The notes beneath the pieces were generated by a model. That model was not told where the DNA came from and searched no databases. It worked only from the letters and a program-made list of their open reading frames with translations. A stretch of 64,000 nucleotides of DNA, taken from assembly GCF_024138675.1 (NCBI RefSeq), contig NZ_CP090959.1:2511501-2575500 (forward strand), in the 5' to 3' direction. The stretch is from Simiduia sp. 21SJ11W-1 (GTDB lineage Bacteria; Pseudomonadota; Gammaproteobacteria; Pseudomonadales; Cellvibrionaceae). How positions within the stretch are numbered: position 1 is the stretch's first letter; every line of letters begins with the position of its first letter. The translations under genes were made by a program, and so were the position numbers. Below, one piece after another: positions 34,152 through 43,805 of the stretch.

Positions 34152-35327
34152 TTACCGGGGCTGTGTGCCCAGTGCGTGATTGGCCGCCTCGCGGGCCAGC
34201 GCATCCACCGCCAACACGGCATCTATGGTGCTTGGTACTGGCGCTTGAACCGCCTGCATCACCTGTTCATTGATATGGGCGATGCGATCAAAGGGCAAGC
34301 GCCCGTCTAAAAAGGCAGCCACGGCCACCTCATTGGCGGCATTCAATACCGTGGCGGCCGCACCGGTTTGGGCGGCTTCATAGGCCAGGCGCAGGCAGGG
34401 AAAGCGCCCCAGATCCGGCGCCTCAAAATCCAGCCGCGCCGCGGCAATCAAATCCAGCGGTGCAACACCCGATGCTATCCGCTCGGGCCAAGCCAGTGCG
34501 TGCGCGATGGGTGTGCGCATATCCGGGTTACCCAATTGCGCCAACACCGAGCCATCCACATATTGCACCATGGAATGAATAACGCTCTGCGGGTGTATCA
34601 CCACGTCGATTTGATCACTGTTTGCATTAAACAGCCAGCAGGCCTCAATGAGCTCCAAGCCCTTGTTCATCATGGTGGCAGAATCCACCGATATTTTGCG
34701 CCCCATAGACCAATTGGGGTGGGCGCAGGCCTGCTCGGGCGTCACAGCCGCCAAGGCATCGGGCGACCAGGTGCGGAACGGGCCGCCGGAGGCGGTGAGC
34801 AAAATCTTGCTGACCCCGGCCGCTTGCGGCGCGCGATAGCCCACAGGCAGGCACTGGAAAATGGCGTTGTGCTCGGAATCTATGGGCAGCAGCGTGGCGC
34901 CGTGGGCGGCCACGGCCTCCATGAACAAATGGCCGGCCATCACCAGCGCCTCTTTGTTGGCCAGCAACACTTTTTTGCCTGCGCGCGCGGCGGCGAGCGT
35001 TGGCAACAAGCCGGCAGCACCCACAATGGCCGCCATCACCACCTGCACCGCATCGGCCTGGGCCACCTCGGCAAGCGCACTTGGGCCTGCCAGAACCTGG
35101 GTGTCGGTATCGCAGAGCGCCGCGGCCAGCGGCTCGGCATATTGTTCATCGGCAATTACGGCGTAGCGCGCGCCGTGGGCGCGGGCCTGCTCGGCCAAGG
35201 CCTGCCACTGTTGGGCCGCCGTTACGGCGTAAACGCGGTACTTATCCGGGTGGCGGGCAATCACATCGAGCGTGCTGACACCAATGGAGCCCGTTGCCCC
35301 CAGCACTGTGATGTTCTGTAGGCTCAT
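34152..35327 (-). CDS. dxr: 1-deoxy-D-xylulose 5-phosphate reductoisomerase
   Basis: Dxr makes 2-C-methyl-D-erythritol 4-phosphate, the committed step of the MEP isoprenoid pathway. The 391-residue product has the NADPH motif [13 protein letters not shown] near residue 10, [12 protein letters not shown] near 123, the metal/substrate block [11 protein letters not shown] near 148, and the flexible loop ending [16 protein letters not shown] near 220. Its ATG overlaps the cdsA stop by four bases. Downstream UppS uses the isoprenoid product, so the pathway and its consumer are co-transcribed. Confidence 0.96.
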   Translation of the reverse strand: MSLQNITVLGATGSIGVSTLDVIARHPDKYRVYAVTAAQQWQALAEQARAHGARYAVIADEQYAEPLAAALCDTDTQVLAGPSALAEVAQADAVQVVMAAIVGAAGLLPTLAAARAGKKVLLANKEALVMAGHLFMEAVAAHGATLLPIDSEHNAIFQCLPVGYRAPQAAGVSKILLTASGGPFRTWSPDALAAVTPEQACAHPNWSMGRKISVDSATMMNKGLELIEACWLFNANSDQIDVVIHPQSVIHSMVQYVDGSVLAQLGNPDMRTPIAHALAWPERIASGVAPLDLIAAARLDFEAPDLGRFPCLRLAYEAAQTGAAATVLNAANEVAVAAFLDGRLPFDRIAHINEQVMQAVQAPVPSTIDAVLAVDALAREAANHALGTQPR

Positions 35328-36157
35328 AGGAGCTCGAAGCCGGTCATCAATACGCCCAGCGCCATCACTGGCGCGGCTGCGGTAATGCTGTCTATACGAT
35401 CGAGCACACCGCCGTGGCCCGGCAACAATTGGCTACTGTCTTTAATGCCGCGGTGGCGTTTGAGCATGCTTTCCACCAGGTCACCCAACACAGACACCAG
35501 GCTTGCAGGCACCACAATGGCCAACAGCAACGGCAGGCGACCCTCGCCTAACCACAGCCCCAAGGCCGTGGCCCACAAGACGTTGGTAGCGAGCCCGCCC
35601 CAGAAACCTTCCCAGGTTTTGCCGGGGCTTACCTGAGGCGCCAGCTTGTGCTTGCCAAAGCGCCTGCCCACGAAGTAGCCACCGATGTCGGCACCGGCCA
35701 CCACGCACACCACCATCAGCATCAACCAGGCGCCGCCCGGCAGCTCGCGCAGGTAACACAGCGCGAGCCAAGCAGGCACCAGCACCAGCCAGCCAATGGC
35801 CAGGCGTGCAATGGGCGCGCCCCACAAGATAGAGCTGGACGGATAGCCCTGCACCCACAAGAGGCTCAAGGCCCACCAGAGGCTGCCCACAAGCAGAAGG
35901 TTGCGCAGCCACTCTAGGTCCAGCGCACTGCTGAGGCCTGTTACCACACCCGCCAGCGCCAGCATGGCTGCAGTGGCCGCCACATAGGCGCCGCGCAACC
36001 AGTAATTGGCAACACCCGATAAATTAGACCACTCCCAAGCGGCAATCAGCACCGCCGTGCCCAGCAGCAGCTGGAACAATGGGGTTGGCAAATAATGGAG
36101 CGCTGCAAGCAGCACCGCCATCAACAGCACTGCAGTAATTATGCGCTGTTTAAGCAC
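35324..36157 (-). CDS. cdsA: Phosphatidate cytidylyltransferase
   Basis: CdsA makes CDP-diacylglycerol, precursor of all membrane phospholipids. The start is GTG 36157: an AGGAGG lies seven bases upstream and the protein begins with the usual [10 protein letters not shown] helix, giving 277 residues. The longer frame to 36331 lies inside uppS. Several membrane helices and the C-terminal signature [29 protein letters not shown] (signature begins near 215) are visible. It overlaps uppS by eight bases and dxr by four. Confidence 0.95.
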   Translation of the reverse strand: MLKQRIITAVLLMAVLLAALHYLPTPLFQLLLGTAVLIAAWEWSNLSGVANYWLRGAYVAATAAMLALAGVVTGLSSALDLEWLRNLLLVGSLWWALSLLWVQGYPSSSILWGAPIARLAIGWLVLVPAWLALCYLRELPGGAWLMLMVVCVVAGADIGGYFVGRRFGKHKLAPQVSPGKTWEGFWGGLATNVLWATALGLWLGEGRLPLLLAIVVPASLVSVLGDLVESMLKRHRGIKDSSQLLPGHGGVLDRIDSITAAAPVMALGVLMTGFELL

Positions 36158-36881
36158 GCGCAACCTCCTCGACCTGGTCGCCACTGAGGCCGAATCGGCG
36201 TTGGCGACGGTAGTAATCCTGGGCCGCATCCAGCAGCGACTGCTCGTTAAAATCGGGCCAATATTGATCGCTGAAATACAGCTCGGCATAGGCCGCCTGC
36301 CACAACAAAAAGTTGCTGATGCGGTATTCACCGCCGGTGCGAATCAATAAATCCAAGGGCGGTGCATCGGCCAACTGGGTGTGGGCGTGCAGGGCCTGAT
36401 CATCAATGGTTTCAAGCGCGCGGTTGCCTGCGGCCACCTCCAAGGCCAGCGCCTTGGCGGCGTTGGCGATATCCCACTGGCCGCCGTAGTCGGCAGCGAT
36501 CACCAGGCGTGTGCGGCCCGCTGCGGTAAGTGCTTCGGCATCTTCAATGGCTTGCAAAATTTTAGGGGAGAAACGGTCGCGGCGACCAATCACCTGCAGG
36601 CGCACGCCCTCATCGTGCAGCTTGCGGGCTTCGCGCTGCAGATAGAGCTGAAACAAACTCATCAGCGCCTCTACCTCTTTGGCCGGGCGCTGCCAGTTCT
36701 CGCTGCTAAAGGCGAACAGGGTCAGAACCTCAACCCCCTCTTTTTGGCAGGCGCGCATCACATCCCTGATGCGCTCAACGCCGGCCTTGTGGCCGGCAGG
36801 TCCGGGCAGCTTGCGCTGTTTAGCCCAGCGGTTGTTGCCATCCATAATGATGCCAACATGGCGTAAACGATTGCTTGTCAC
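36150..36881 (-). CDS. uppS: Undecaprenyl diphosphate synthase
   Basis: UppS (cis-prenyltransferase) makes the C55 lipid carrier for peptidoglycan and polysaccharides. The 243-residue protein has HVGIIMDGNNRWAKQR near residue 8 with the catalytic Asp, LPGPAGHKAG, TLFAFSSENWQRP near 74, and the C-terminal LLIRTGGEYRISNFLLWQAAYAELYF block near 185. Start ATG 36881 follows frr by 16 bases. Confidence 0.96.
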   Translation of the reverse strand: MTSNRLRHVGIIMDGNNRWAKQRKLPGPAGHKAGVERIRDVMRACQKEGVEVLTLFAFSSENWQRPAKEVEALMSLFQLYLQREARKLHDEGVRLQVIGRRDRFSPKILQAIEDAEALTAAGRTRLVIAADYGGQWDIANAAKALALEVAAGNRALETIDDQALHAHTQLADAPPLDLLIRTGGEYRISNFLLWQAAYAELYFSDQYWPDFNEQSLLDAAQDYYRRQRRFGLSGDQVEEVARA

Positions 36882-36897
36882 ACAAGTCTCCAGGCAA

Positions 36898-37455
36898 TTA
36901 AATTGCCATCAGATCCTGTTCTTTCGCCGCCAACGCTTTATCGACTTCAGCAACATACTTATCGGTGATTTTCTGAATTTCGTCGGCCGCACGACGCTCG
37001 TCGTCTTCACCGATTTCCTTATCATTCACCAGGCCTTTTACCTGCGCCAGCGCATCGCGGCGCACGTTGCGAATAGACACACGGGCGTTTTCCGCTTCGG
37101 CCTTGGCCTGCTTGGTGAAGCCCTTGCGGGTTTCCTCGGTCAGTGCGGGCATTGGCAGGCGAATCACGCTGCCGGCGGTAGACGGGTTCAGGCCCAGATC
37201 CGATTTCATGATGGCACGCTCGATCTCGGGCACCATGTTTGGCTCCCAGGGCGATACCGACAAGGTGCGACCATCTTCAACAGAGATGTTGGCCACTTGG
37301 CTCAGCGGCGTTTTGGAGCCGTAGTAATCAACCTGAATGGAATCCAGCAGGCTTGGGTGCGCACGGCCTGTGCGAATTTTATTGAAGTTGTTGCCCAGCG
37401 CTTCAATGGCTTTGTGCATGCGGCTGTCGGCATCTTTTTTAATATCTTCAATCAT
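36898..37455 (-). CDS. frr: Ribosome recycling factor
   Basis: With EF-G, Frr splits the post-termination ribosome. The 185-residue product has typical length and motifs: [28 protein letters not shown] (begins near 27), [14 protein letters not shown] near 74 and [11 protein letters not shown] near 132. Its ATG overlaps the pyrH stop by four bases (ATGA), so the two are translationally coupled. A second EF-G gene is also in this window but far away. Confidence 0.97.
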   Translation of the reverse strand: MIEDIKKDADSRMHKAIEALGNNFNKIRTGRAHPSLLDSIQVDYYGSKTPLSQVANISVEDGRTLSVSPWEPNMVPEIERAIMKSDLGLNPSTAGSVIRLPMPALTEETRKGFTKQAKAEAENARVSIRNVRRDALAQVKGLVNDKEIGEDDERRAADEIQKITDKYVAEVDKALAAKEQDLMAI

Positions 37456-38216
37456 TGTTCTTCCCCTTTTTTCGTTTCTTCTATGAGGGTGCCTTCGTCA
37501 TTACCCACGGCGATATTCAATAGCGCCCCCGCCTTGTTCATTTTGAAAACCCGCACCGGCATGTCGTGCTCGCGGCACAGGCAAATGGCGGTGAGGTCCA
37601 TAACCTGAAGTTTTTTATCCAGCACTTCGTCGTAGCTGAGCTGGCTGTATTTGGTGGCGCTGGAGTCTTTCATTGGGTCGGCTGTGTAGACGCCATCCAC
37701 TTTGGTGGCCTTAAGCACGATATCGGCCTCTACTTCAATACCGCGCAAACAGGCTGCAGAATCGGTGGTGAAGAAGGGGTTGCCGGTGCCGGCCGCGAAA
37801 ATCACCACCTCGCCGCCTTTCAGGAAGCGGATAGCGCGGCGGCGATCATAGTGCTCAACAATGCCGCTCATGGGAATGGCAGACATCACGCGCGAGGAAA
37901 TATTGCTGCGCTCCAAGGCGTCGCGCATGGCCAGGGCGTTCATCACAGTGGCCAACATGCCCATGTGATCACCGGTGACCCTATCCAGGCCCGCCGCCGA
38001 GAGCGCCGCGCCGCGAAACAGGTTGCCGCCGCCAATCACCAGGCCTACCTGCACGCCAATCCCTACCAACTGACCAATTTCCAGCGCCATTTTGTCCAGC
38101 ACTTTAGGGTCGATACCGAACCCTTCCTGCCCCATCAGCTCTTCACCGCTGAGTTTCAACAAAATGCGTTTGTACTTTTTGTCCCGACTACTGGCCATGG
38201 TCTGCTCCGCGCTCAA
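37452..38216 (-). CDS. pyrH: Uridylate kinase
   Basis: PyrH phosphorylates UMP to UDP. The 254-residue product has [14 protein letters not shown] near 16, [12 protein letters not shown] near 62, [17 protein letters not shown] near 82 and [14 protein letters not shown] near 175. An internal ATG 18 bases in ([11 protein letters not shown]) could be the true start, closer to the length of E. coli PyrH (241). It is separated from tsf by a terminator. Confidence 0.96.
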   Translation of the reverse strand: MSAEQTMASSRDKKYKRILLKLSGEELMGQEGFGIDPKVLDKMALEIGQLVGIGVQVGLVIGGGNLFRGAALSAAGLDRVTGDHMGMLATVMNALAMRDALERSNISSRVMSAIPMSGIVEHYDRRRAIRFLKGGEVVIFAAGTGNPFFTTDSAACLRGIEVEADIVLKATKVDGVYTADPMKDSSATKYSQLSYDEVLDKKLQVMDLTAICLCREHDMPVRVFKMNKAGALLNIAVGNDEGTLIEETKKGEEQ

Positions 38217-38238
38217 AAAATTCGTGGCAGTTTAACAG

Positions 38239-38276
38239 CAAAAAGAGGCTGGGTGCGACACCCAACCTCTTCTTTT
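38239..38276 (-). terminator. Terminator between tsf and pyrH
   Basis: AAGAGGcTGGGTG-cga-CACCCAaCCTCTT has 12 pairs with one mismatch. On the minus strand it is followed by TTTTTG, consistent with an intrinsic terminator for rpsB-tsf, with pyrH either read through or from its own promoter. Confidence 0.75.
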
Positions 38277-38317
38277 ACAACGCCCTCAGCCCACGGGAGC
38301 CGAGGGTTTCACAGGGT

Positions 38318-39193
38318 TTAGCCTTTTGAAGCTTGAACCTGTGCGGCAACTTCGGCAGCGAAGTCTACTTCGGCCTTCTCGATACCCTCACCCACTTCAA
38401 AGCGCGTGAAAGAAACCACCTCGGCGCCGGCGTCTTTCACCAGCTTGCCAACGGTCACCTCAGGGTTCTTAACGAATGCCTGCTCGGTCAAGCTCACTTC
38501 TTTCAGGAACTTGTTGATACGGCCAACCATCATCTTCTCTACGATTTCAGCAGGCTTGCCGGCCATGTCTGGCTGGGCCTTGATGATGTCTTTTTCTTTC
38601 TCAACCACTTCGGGCGCAACCTGATCGGGGTTGACTACCTGCGGGTTAACAGCGGCCACGTGCATAGACACGTCTTTGGCAAGCTCCACATCACCGCCTT
38701 TGAGCTCGGTGATTACCGCAATGCGGTTGTTGGAGTGAACGTAAGCGCCTACAACGCCTGCGGCGGCTTCGATTACAACAATGCGACGCACGCCGATGTT
38801 TTCACCGATTTTCTGTACCAGTGCCGAGCGGGCATCTTCCAGCTCACCTGCCATCAGGGCTGCAACATCAGACTGCTTTTCAGCGAAGGCCTTATCAACC
38901 ACCTTGCCAACAAACGCCAGGAAGTTTTCGTCGCGGGCAACGAAGTCGGTTTCAGAGTTAACTTCAACCAACACGCCGTAGCTGCCGTCTTCTGCAACTT
39001 TAACGGTAACCACACCATCAGCTGCGGTACGGTCGGCTTTCTTGGCGGCTTTCAGGCCTGAGGCCTTGCGCAGGTTATCGATGGCAAGCTCGATGTCGCC
39101 CTCAGACTCAACCAGTGCCTTTTTGCACTCCATCATGCCCAAACCGGTGCGCTCGCGCAGTTCTTTTACCATTGAAGCGGAGATAGCTGACAT
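38318..39193 (-). CDS. tsf: Translation elongation factor Ts
   Basis: EF-Ts is the nucleotide exchange factor for EF-Tu. The 291-residue protein has the N-terminal UBA-like helix bundle ([19 protein letters not shown]), the [10 protein letters not shown] motif near 80 that contacts EF-Tu, and the duplicated core. Position after rpsB is universal in this group; two hairpins lie in the rpsB-tsf gap. Confidence 0.97.
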   Translation of the reverse strand: MSAISASMVKELRERTGLGMMECKKALVESEGDIELAIDNLRKASGLKAAKKADRTAADGVVTVKVAEDGSYGVLVEVNSETDFVARDENFLAFVGKVVDKAFAEKQSDVAALMAGELEDARSALVQKIGENIGVRRIVVIEAAAGVVGAYVHSNNRIAVITELKGGDVELAKDVSMHVAAVNPQVVNPDQVAPEVVEKEKDIIKAQPDMAGKPAEIVEKMMVGRINKFLKEVSLTEQAFVKNPEVTVGKLVKDAGAEVVSFTRFEVGEGIEKAEVDFAAEVAAQVQASKG

Positions 39194-39230
39194 AAACCTA
39201 TCCTCTTAAATTAAATAACTGTTCATGGGA

Positions 39231-39253
39231 AAAAGGGGGCCAAGCCCCCTTTT
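39231..39253 (-). terminator. Hairpin 1 in the rpsB-tsf gap
   Basis: AAAAGGGGGC-caa-GCCCCCTTTT has a perfect 10-bp stem ending in TTTTTCCC on the minus strand. It probably acts as an attenuator reducing tsf relative to rpsB, or as an mRNA processing site. Confidence 0.7.
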
Positions 39254-39257
39254 CATG

Positions 39258-39278
39258 GTGCACACCCAAGGTGTGCAC
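39258..39278 (-). repeat. Hairpin 2 in the rpsB-tsf gap
   Basis: GTGCACACC-caa-GGTGTGCAC is a perfect 9-bp stem, with no T-run, immediately 5' of hairpin 1 in the transcript. Confidence 0.6.
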
Positions 39279-39295
39279 AGCGACAAGACGCGAAA

Positions 39296-40039
39296 TTACT
39301 TAGCCGCAGCTTCGTTTGCTTCTACGTACTCGTCTTTGTTTACAACAGCAGCACCGCTCGCAGCGATGCCTTCCAGGCAGGAATCGGCAGCCGCAGTTAC
39401 GTACAGTTTGATCGCACGAATGGCGTCGTCGTTACCGGGGATAACAAAGTCAACACCGTCTGGGTTGCTGTTGGTATCAACGATACCGAACACAGGAATA
39501 CCCAGGTTGTTGGCTTCCTGAATGGCGATGCGCTCGTGGTCTACGTCGATCACAAACAGTGCATCAGGCAGGCCGCCCATTTCCTTGATACCACCAATGG
39601 AGTTTTCAAGCTTTTCCATCAAACGGGTGCGCATCAGAGCTTCTTTCTTGGTCAACTTGTCAAAGGTGCCGTCTTGGCTCTGGCCTTCGAGATCACGCAG
39701 ACGCTTGATTGACTGGCGAATGGTCTTGTAGTTGGTCAGCATACCGCCCAACCAGCGGTGGCTAACATAGGGCTGGCCAGCGCGCTGAGCCTGCTCCTTG
39801 ATCACCTTTTGCGCCGCGCGCTTGGTGCCCACAAACAGAATTTTCTTCTTTTGGGCAGCCATGGTCTTCAGTGCGTCTAGGGCGCTGTTGAAGGCCGGCA
39901 CAGTGTGCTCGAGGTTGATGATGTGAATTTTGTTGCGGGCACCAAAGATGTATTTGCCCATCTTCGGGTTCCAGTAGCGGGTTTGGTGGCCAAAGTGCAC
40001 ACCAGCCTGCAGCATTTCGCGCATGCTTACTTGAGACAT
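39296..40039 (-). CDS. rpsB: 30S ribosomal protein S2
   Basis: The start is ATG 40039 with AGGAAA upstream (247 residues; an open extension to 40105 has no similarity). S2 motifs: [24 protein letters not shown] at the start, [16 protein letters not shown] near 65, the [17 protein letters not shown] block near 90, and [19 protein letters not shown] near 178. It heads the rpsB-tsf operon. Confidence 0.97.
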   Translation of the reverse strand: MSQVSMREMLQAGVHFGHQTRYWNPKMGKYIFGARNKIHIINLEHTVPAFNSALDALKTMAAQKKKILFVGTKRAAQKVIKEQAQRAGQPYVSHRWLGGMLTNYKTIRQSIKRLRDLEGQSQDGTFDKLTKKEALMRTRLMEKLENSIGGIKEMGGLPDALFVIDVDHERIAIQEANNLGIPVFGIVDTNSNPDGVDFVIPGNDDAIRAIKLYVTAAADSCLEGIAASGAAVVNKDEYVEANEAAAK

Positions 40040-40185
40040 AACAGTTTCCTTTCGGGTTGAGCCTCCATGACCCCCACTGACCAACCCCAAAGCCTTGCAA
40101 ATCAAGGCTTTAAGGCACCCAGGTCAAGCGTGACGGACCATGTGTGACGTTAAAGTAATTTCGCCAGATCGTTCCAGCGGCGCGC
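40040..40185 (-). promoter_or_regulatory. Untranslated leader of rpsB
   Basis: The proposed promoter leaves roughly 145 bases of 5' untranslated RNA before rpsB. Long rpsB leaders in proteobacteria are sites of autoregulation by S2. The part next to the gene contains GGGTTGG...CTCAACCC, able to form a stem close to the ribosome binding site. The regulatory role here is inference. Confidence 0.45.
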
Positions 40186-40213
40186 TTTATACCACACTCG
40201 CGTGCAAAGGCAA
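40186..40213 (-). promoter_or_regulatory. Candidate rpsB promoter
   Basis: On the minus strand TTGCCT (40213-40208), a 16-base spacer, and TATAAA (40191-40186) preceded by TGG (extended -10). It diverges from the map gene. Confidence 0.55.
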
Positions 40214-40321
40214 AGAAAAAGCACGCCCGGGCCACCTGCCGAGGCCTACAATTATGGGGTACAATGCCGCCTTTTGCGCCCTCACGGGCACCTTTAATGC
40301 AGTCAAGGAACCCCTATTACA

Positions 40322-41092
40322 ATGTCCGCAACCATCCGAACCCCCGACGAAATTGCCAAAATGCGGATAGCCGGCCGCATGGCCGCCGAGTGTCTCGAAA
40401 TGATTGAGCCGCACGTGGTGCCCGGTGTCACCACCGAAGCGCTGGACAAACTGATCCACGATCACATCGTCAACGTGCAAAAGGCCACCCCGGCCTGCCT
40501 TGGCTACAAGGGCTTCCCCAAATCTGTGTGCACCTCGGTCAATGAAGTGATCTGCCACGGCATCCCATCAGACAAAAAAGTGCTGAAAAAGGGCGACATC
40601 ATCAATATTGACGTCACAGTAATCTACGACGGCTACTACGGCGACACCTCCAAAATGTATTTTGTGGGCGACGTGCCCTCCCATGCCCAGCGCCTGGTTC
40701 AAATTACCCAGGAATGCCTGTACAAGGCCATCGAGCTTGTAAAACCCGGCTGCCGCCTGGGCGACATTGGCGCCATTATCCAGCAGCACGCTGAGAGCAA
40801 CTACTACTCGGTTGTGCGCGAATACTGTGGCCACGGCATTGGCGATGTCTTCCACGAAGACCCGCAAATACTGCACTACGGCACGGCTGGCACCGGCATG
40901 GAGCTCAAAGAAGGTATGTGCTTCACCATCGAGCCCATGGTGAACGCCGGGAAGCCCGGCACCAAGTTGCTGGGCGATGGCTGGACGGTGATCACCAAAG
41001 ATCGCCGCCTCTCGGCCCAATGGGAACACACACTGGCAGTCACAAAAGACGGTGTGGAAGTGTTAACTGCGCGCAAGGAAGAGTCGTTCTAA
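40322..41092 (+). CDS. map: Methionine aminopeptidase, type I
   Basis: Map removes the initiator Met from nascent proteins. The 256-residue product has the five metal ligands in the usual context: NIDVTVIYDGYYGDTSKM (two Asp, near 97), HGIGDVFHEDPQI near 172, FTIEPMV near 204 and QWEHTL near 235. It is divergent from rpsB, as in E. coli and Pseudomonas, and the glnD start codon follows its stop without a gap. Confidence 0.96.
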   Translation: MSATIRTPDEIAKMRIAGRMAAECLEMIEPHVVPGVTTEALDKLIHDHIVNVQKATPACLGYKGFPKSVCTSVNEVICHGIPSDKKVLKKGDIINIDVTVIYDGYYGDTSKMYFVGDVPSHAQRLVQITQECLYKAIELVKPGCRLGDIGAIIQQHAESNYYSVVREYCGHGIGDVFHEDPQILHYGTAGTGMELKEGMCFTIEPMVNAGKPGTKLLGDGWTVITKDRRLSAQWEHTLAVTKDGVEVLTARKEESF

Positions 41093-43771
41093 GTGAAAAA
41101 TACGCCCTACTTTGAGCGCACCCCCTTCTTTTTTGACCAAAGCCACTTTCGGGCCCGCCTGGCAGACGGCGCGCCCATCCCCATCTTTAAAGATGCCCTG
41201 CACGCCGCCAAGGTCAACTTTGATCGCCGCTTCCGCGAGGGCGAAGACATTCGCACACTGGTGTATGAGCAGGCCCACTTTGTGGACTTCATTCTGCATT
41301 ACGCCTGGCACCAGTTTAACTGGCAAGGCGGCGTGTGCCTGGTTGCCGTGGGCGGCTATGGGCGCGGCGAGCTGCACCCGGCCTCAGACGTAGACCTGCT
41401 GCTATTGCACGAAGAGCAGGCGCGCGACCCGAATCTGGACGCCATCGAAGGCTTCTTCACCTTCCTGTGGGATATCGGGCTGGAGATCGGCCACAGCGTG
41501 CGCACCCTTGAGCAGTGCGTGGAAATCGCAGCCCAAGACATCACCGTGGCCACCAACATTATGGAAAGCCGCACACTCAGCGGCGATGCCGGCCTGCGCG
41601 AGGCGCTGATGGCGCGCACAGGGCCCGATAAAATCTGGGCGCCCGATGCGTTTTTTAAAGCCAAGTTCCAAGAGCAACAAGAGCGCCACGCCAAGTACGA
41701 CAACTCCTCCAACAACCTTGAACCCAATGTAAAAAACGCCCCCGGCGGGCTGCGCGACATCCAGATGATTGGCTGGGTGGCCAAGCGCTTTTTTAACGTG
41801 CGCACTATTCGCCAGCTGGAGGGCCGCGGCTTTTTTACCGAGGAAGAGTTCGCCATTTTACTCACCGGCGAAGAGTTTTTGTGGCGCGTGCGCTATGGCC
41901 TGCACATGCTGGCCAAGCGCGGCGAAGAGCGGCTGCTGTTCGACCACCAACGCGAACTGGCCACGCTGTTTGGCTACCAAGACACCGCCGAGCGGCTGGC
42001 CATCGAGCAGTTTATGCACCGCTACTACCGCATTGTGCAGGCGCTGCAAGAGCTCAACGATGTGCTGCTGCAATTTTTGAGTGAAGCCATTTTACAAAGC
42101 GGCCAGCAACAAAATGTCGAGCCCATCAATGCGCGCTTTCAATTGCGCAACGGTTTTATTGAGGCGGCCTACACCAAAGTATTTGAGGAAGACCCAAGCG
42201 CGCTGCTGGAAATTTTTGTGCTCATGGGCCGCGACAAACGCATTCTCGGCGTGCGCGCATCCACCATCCGGCTGATCCGCGAGTGCCGCCACCTGGTAGA
42301 CGAAGCCTTTCGCGCAGACCCAGACAACGCCGCGCTGTTCATGGAGCTGATGCGCTCGCCCTACAGCCTGGTGCGCCAACTGAAACGCATGAAGCGCTAC
42401 GGCATTTTGGGCCGCTACCTGCCGGAGTTCGACAAAATCACAGGCCAAATGCAGCACGACCTCTTCCACATCTACACCGTAGATGAGCACACGCTGCTGG
42501 TCATGAAAAACATGCGCCGCTTCCGCCTGCCCCAGGCGCAGGAAAAGTTCCCGGTGGCGCACCACATCATGAAGCGGCTTGCCAAGCCCGAGCTGCTTTA
42601 CATTGCCGGCCTCTACCACGACATCGCCAAGGGCCGCGGTGGCGATCACTCGATGTTAGGCAAAGTGGATGCCGAGGCCTTTTGCGAGCGCCACGGCCTA
42701 AGCGGGCGCGAAACGCGCCTGGTAAGTTGGCTTGTGGAGATGCACCTGTTGATGTCTGCTGTGTCTCAAAAGCAAGACATTTCAGACCCGGATGTCATCC
42801 ATAAATTTGCGCTGCTTGTGGGCGACCAGTTGCGCCTTGATTACCTCTATTTGCTCACCGTGGCCGACATTAACGGCACCAACCCCGACCTTTGGAACAC
42901 CTGGCGTGCAAGCCTGATGCGCCAGCTGTACCTGGAAACCAAGCGCGCGCTAAGGCGCGGGCTTGAAAACCCCATCGACCGCCAGGAAATGATTGTAGAA
43001 ACCCAACAGGCGGCCATTAGAAAACTGGAAGACAAAAACTTTTCAGAGCCACAGGTGCGCGCACTCTGGGGCGACATGGGGGAAGATTATTTTCTGCGCG
43101 AAACGCATCTGGATATCGCCTGGCACACAGAGGCCATCGCCTGCCACAGCAGCGACGAACCGCTGGTACTGATTCGCCAAAGCCGCTTTAACGGCATGGA
43201 GGGCGCCACCCAGATTTTCGTGCGCACCAAAGACCGCGACAACGTGTTTGCCGCCGCCGCCAACGCGCTTTCGGGCTTGCATCTGGATATTCAGGACGCC
43301 CGCATTTACAGCTCAACCGACGGCTACACCATCGATACCTTCTTTGTGCTCGACGAAAACGGCGAGCCCACCCACCACGACAGGTTCGATACCATTCGCC
43401 GCGCACTGCACGACGAACTGGCGCTGGTAGACGAATACCCGGATATTATTCAGCGCCGCACGCCACGGGTGCTGAAGCATTTCGCCATGCCCTCACGCAC
43501 CATGATCAGCAATGATCTACTGGCCGGCACCACGGTGCTGGAGGTCATCAGCCCCGATCGCCCGGGCCTGCTCGCCGCCATTGGGCGGGTATTTTTGGAT
43601 TACGGCATTCAACTGCAAAACGCCAAAATTGCCACCCTGGGCGAGCGGGTTGAAGATATTTTCTTCATTACCGATCGCGATGGCCAACCACTGTCCGACC
43701 CAGCGCTGTGCGAAGCATTGCAAACGGGCATTTGCAAAGCGCTGGACGACATAGTAGGCCAGCAAAGCTAA
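41093..43771 (+). CDS. glnD: Bifunctional uridylyltransferase/uridylyl-removing enzyme (PII sensor)
   Basis: GlnD modifies PII proteins according to glutamine level, the top of the nitrogen regulation cascade. The start is GTG immediately after the map stop; 892 residues is the usual size. The nucleotidyltransferase motif GGYGRGELHPASDVDLLLL is near 86, the HD hydrolase block YHDIAKGRGGDHS near 507, and two C-terminal ACT domains (from about 705 and 812) that sense glutamine. All catalytic motifs are intact. Confidence 0.96.
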   Translation: MKNTPYFERTPFFFDQSHFRARLADGAPIPIFKDALHAAKVNFDRRFREGEDIRTLVYEQAHFVDFILHYAWHQFNWQGGVCLVAVGGYGRGELHPASDVDLLLLHEEQARDPNLDAIEGFFTFLWDIGLEIGHSVRTLEQCVEIAAQDITVATNIMESRTLSGDAGLREALMARTGPDKIWAPDAFFKAKFQEQQERHAKYDNSSNNLEPNVKNAPGGLRDIQMIGWVAKRFFNVRTIRQLEGRGFFTEEEFAILLTGEEFLWRVRYGLHMLAKRGEERLLFDHQRELATLFGYQDTAERLAIEQFMHRYYRIVQALQELNDVLLQFLSEAILQSGQQQNVEPINARFQLRNGFIEAAYTKVFEEDPSALLEIFVLMGRDKRILGVRASTIRLIRECRHLVDEAFRADPDNAALFMELMRSPYSLVRQLKRMKRYGILGRYLPEFDKITGQMQHDLFHIYTVDEHTLLVMKNMRRFRLPQAQEKFPVAHHIMKRLAKPELLYIAGLYHDIAKGRGGDHSMLGKVDAEAFCERHGLSGRETRLVSWLVEMHLLMSAVSQKQDISDPDVIHKFALLVGDQLRLDYLYLLTVADINGTNPDLWNTWRASLMRQLYLETKRALRRGLENPIDRQEMIVETQQAAIRKLEDKNFSEPQVRALWGDMGEDYFLRETHLDIAWHTEAIACHSSDEPLVLIRQSRFNGMEGATQIFVRTKDRDNVFAAAANALSGLHLDIQDARIYSSTDGYTIDTFFVLDENGEPTHHDRFDTIRRALHDELALVDEYPDIIQRRTPRVLKHFAMPSRTMISNDLLAGTTVLEVISPDRPGLLAAIGRVFLDYGIQLQNAKIATLGERVEDIFFITDRDGQPLSDPALCEALQTGICKALDDIVGQQS

Positions 43772-43805
43772 GCGCACAGATAAAAACACACGCAAAGAGT
43801 CACAC

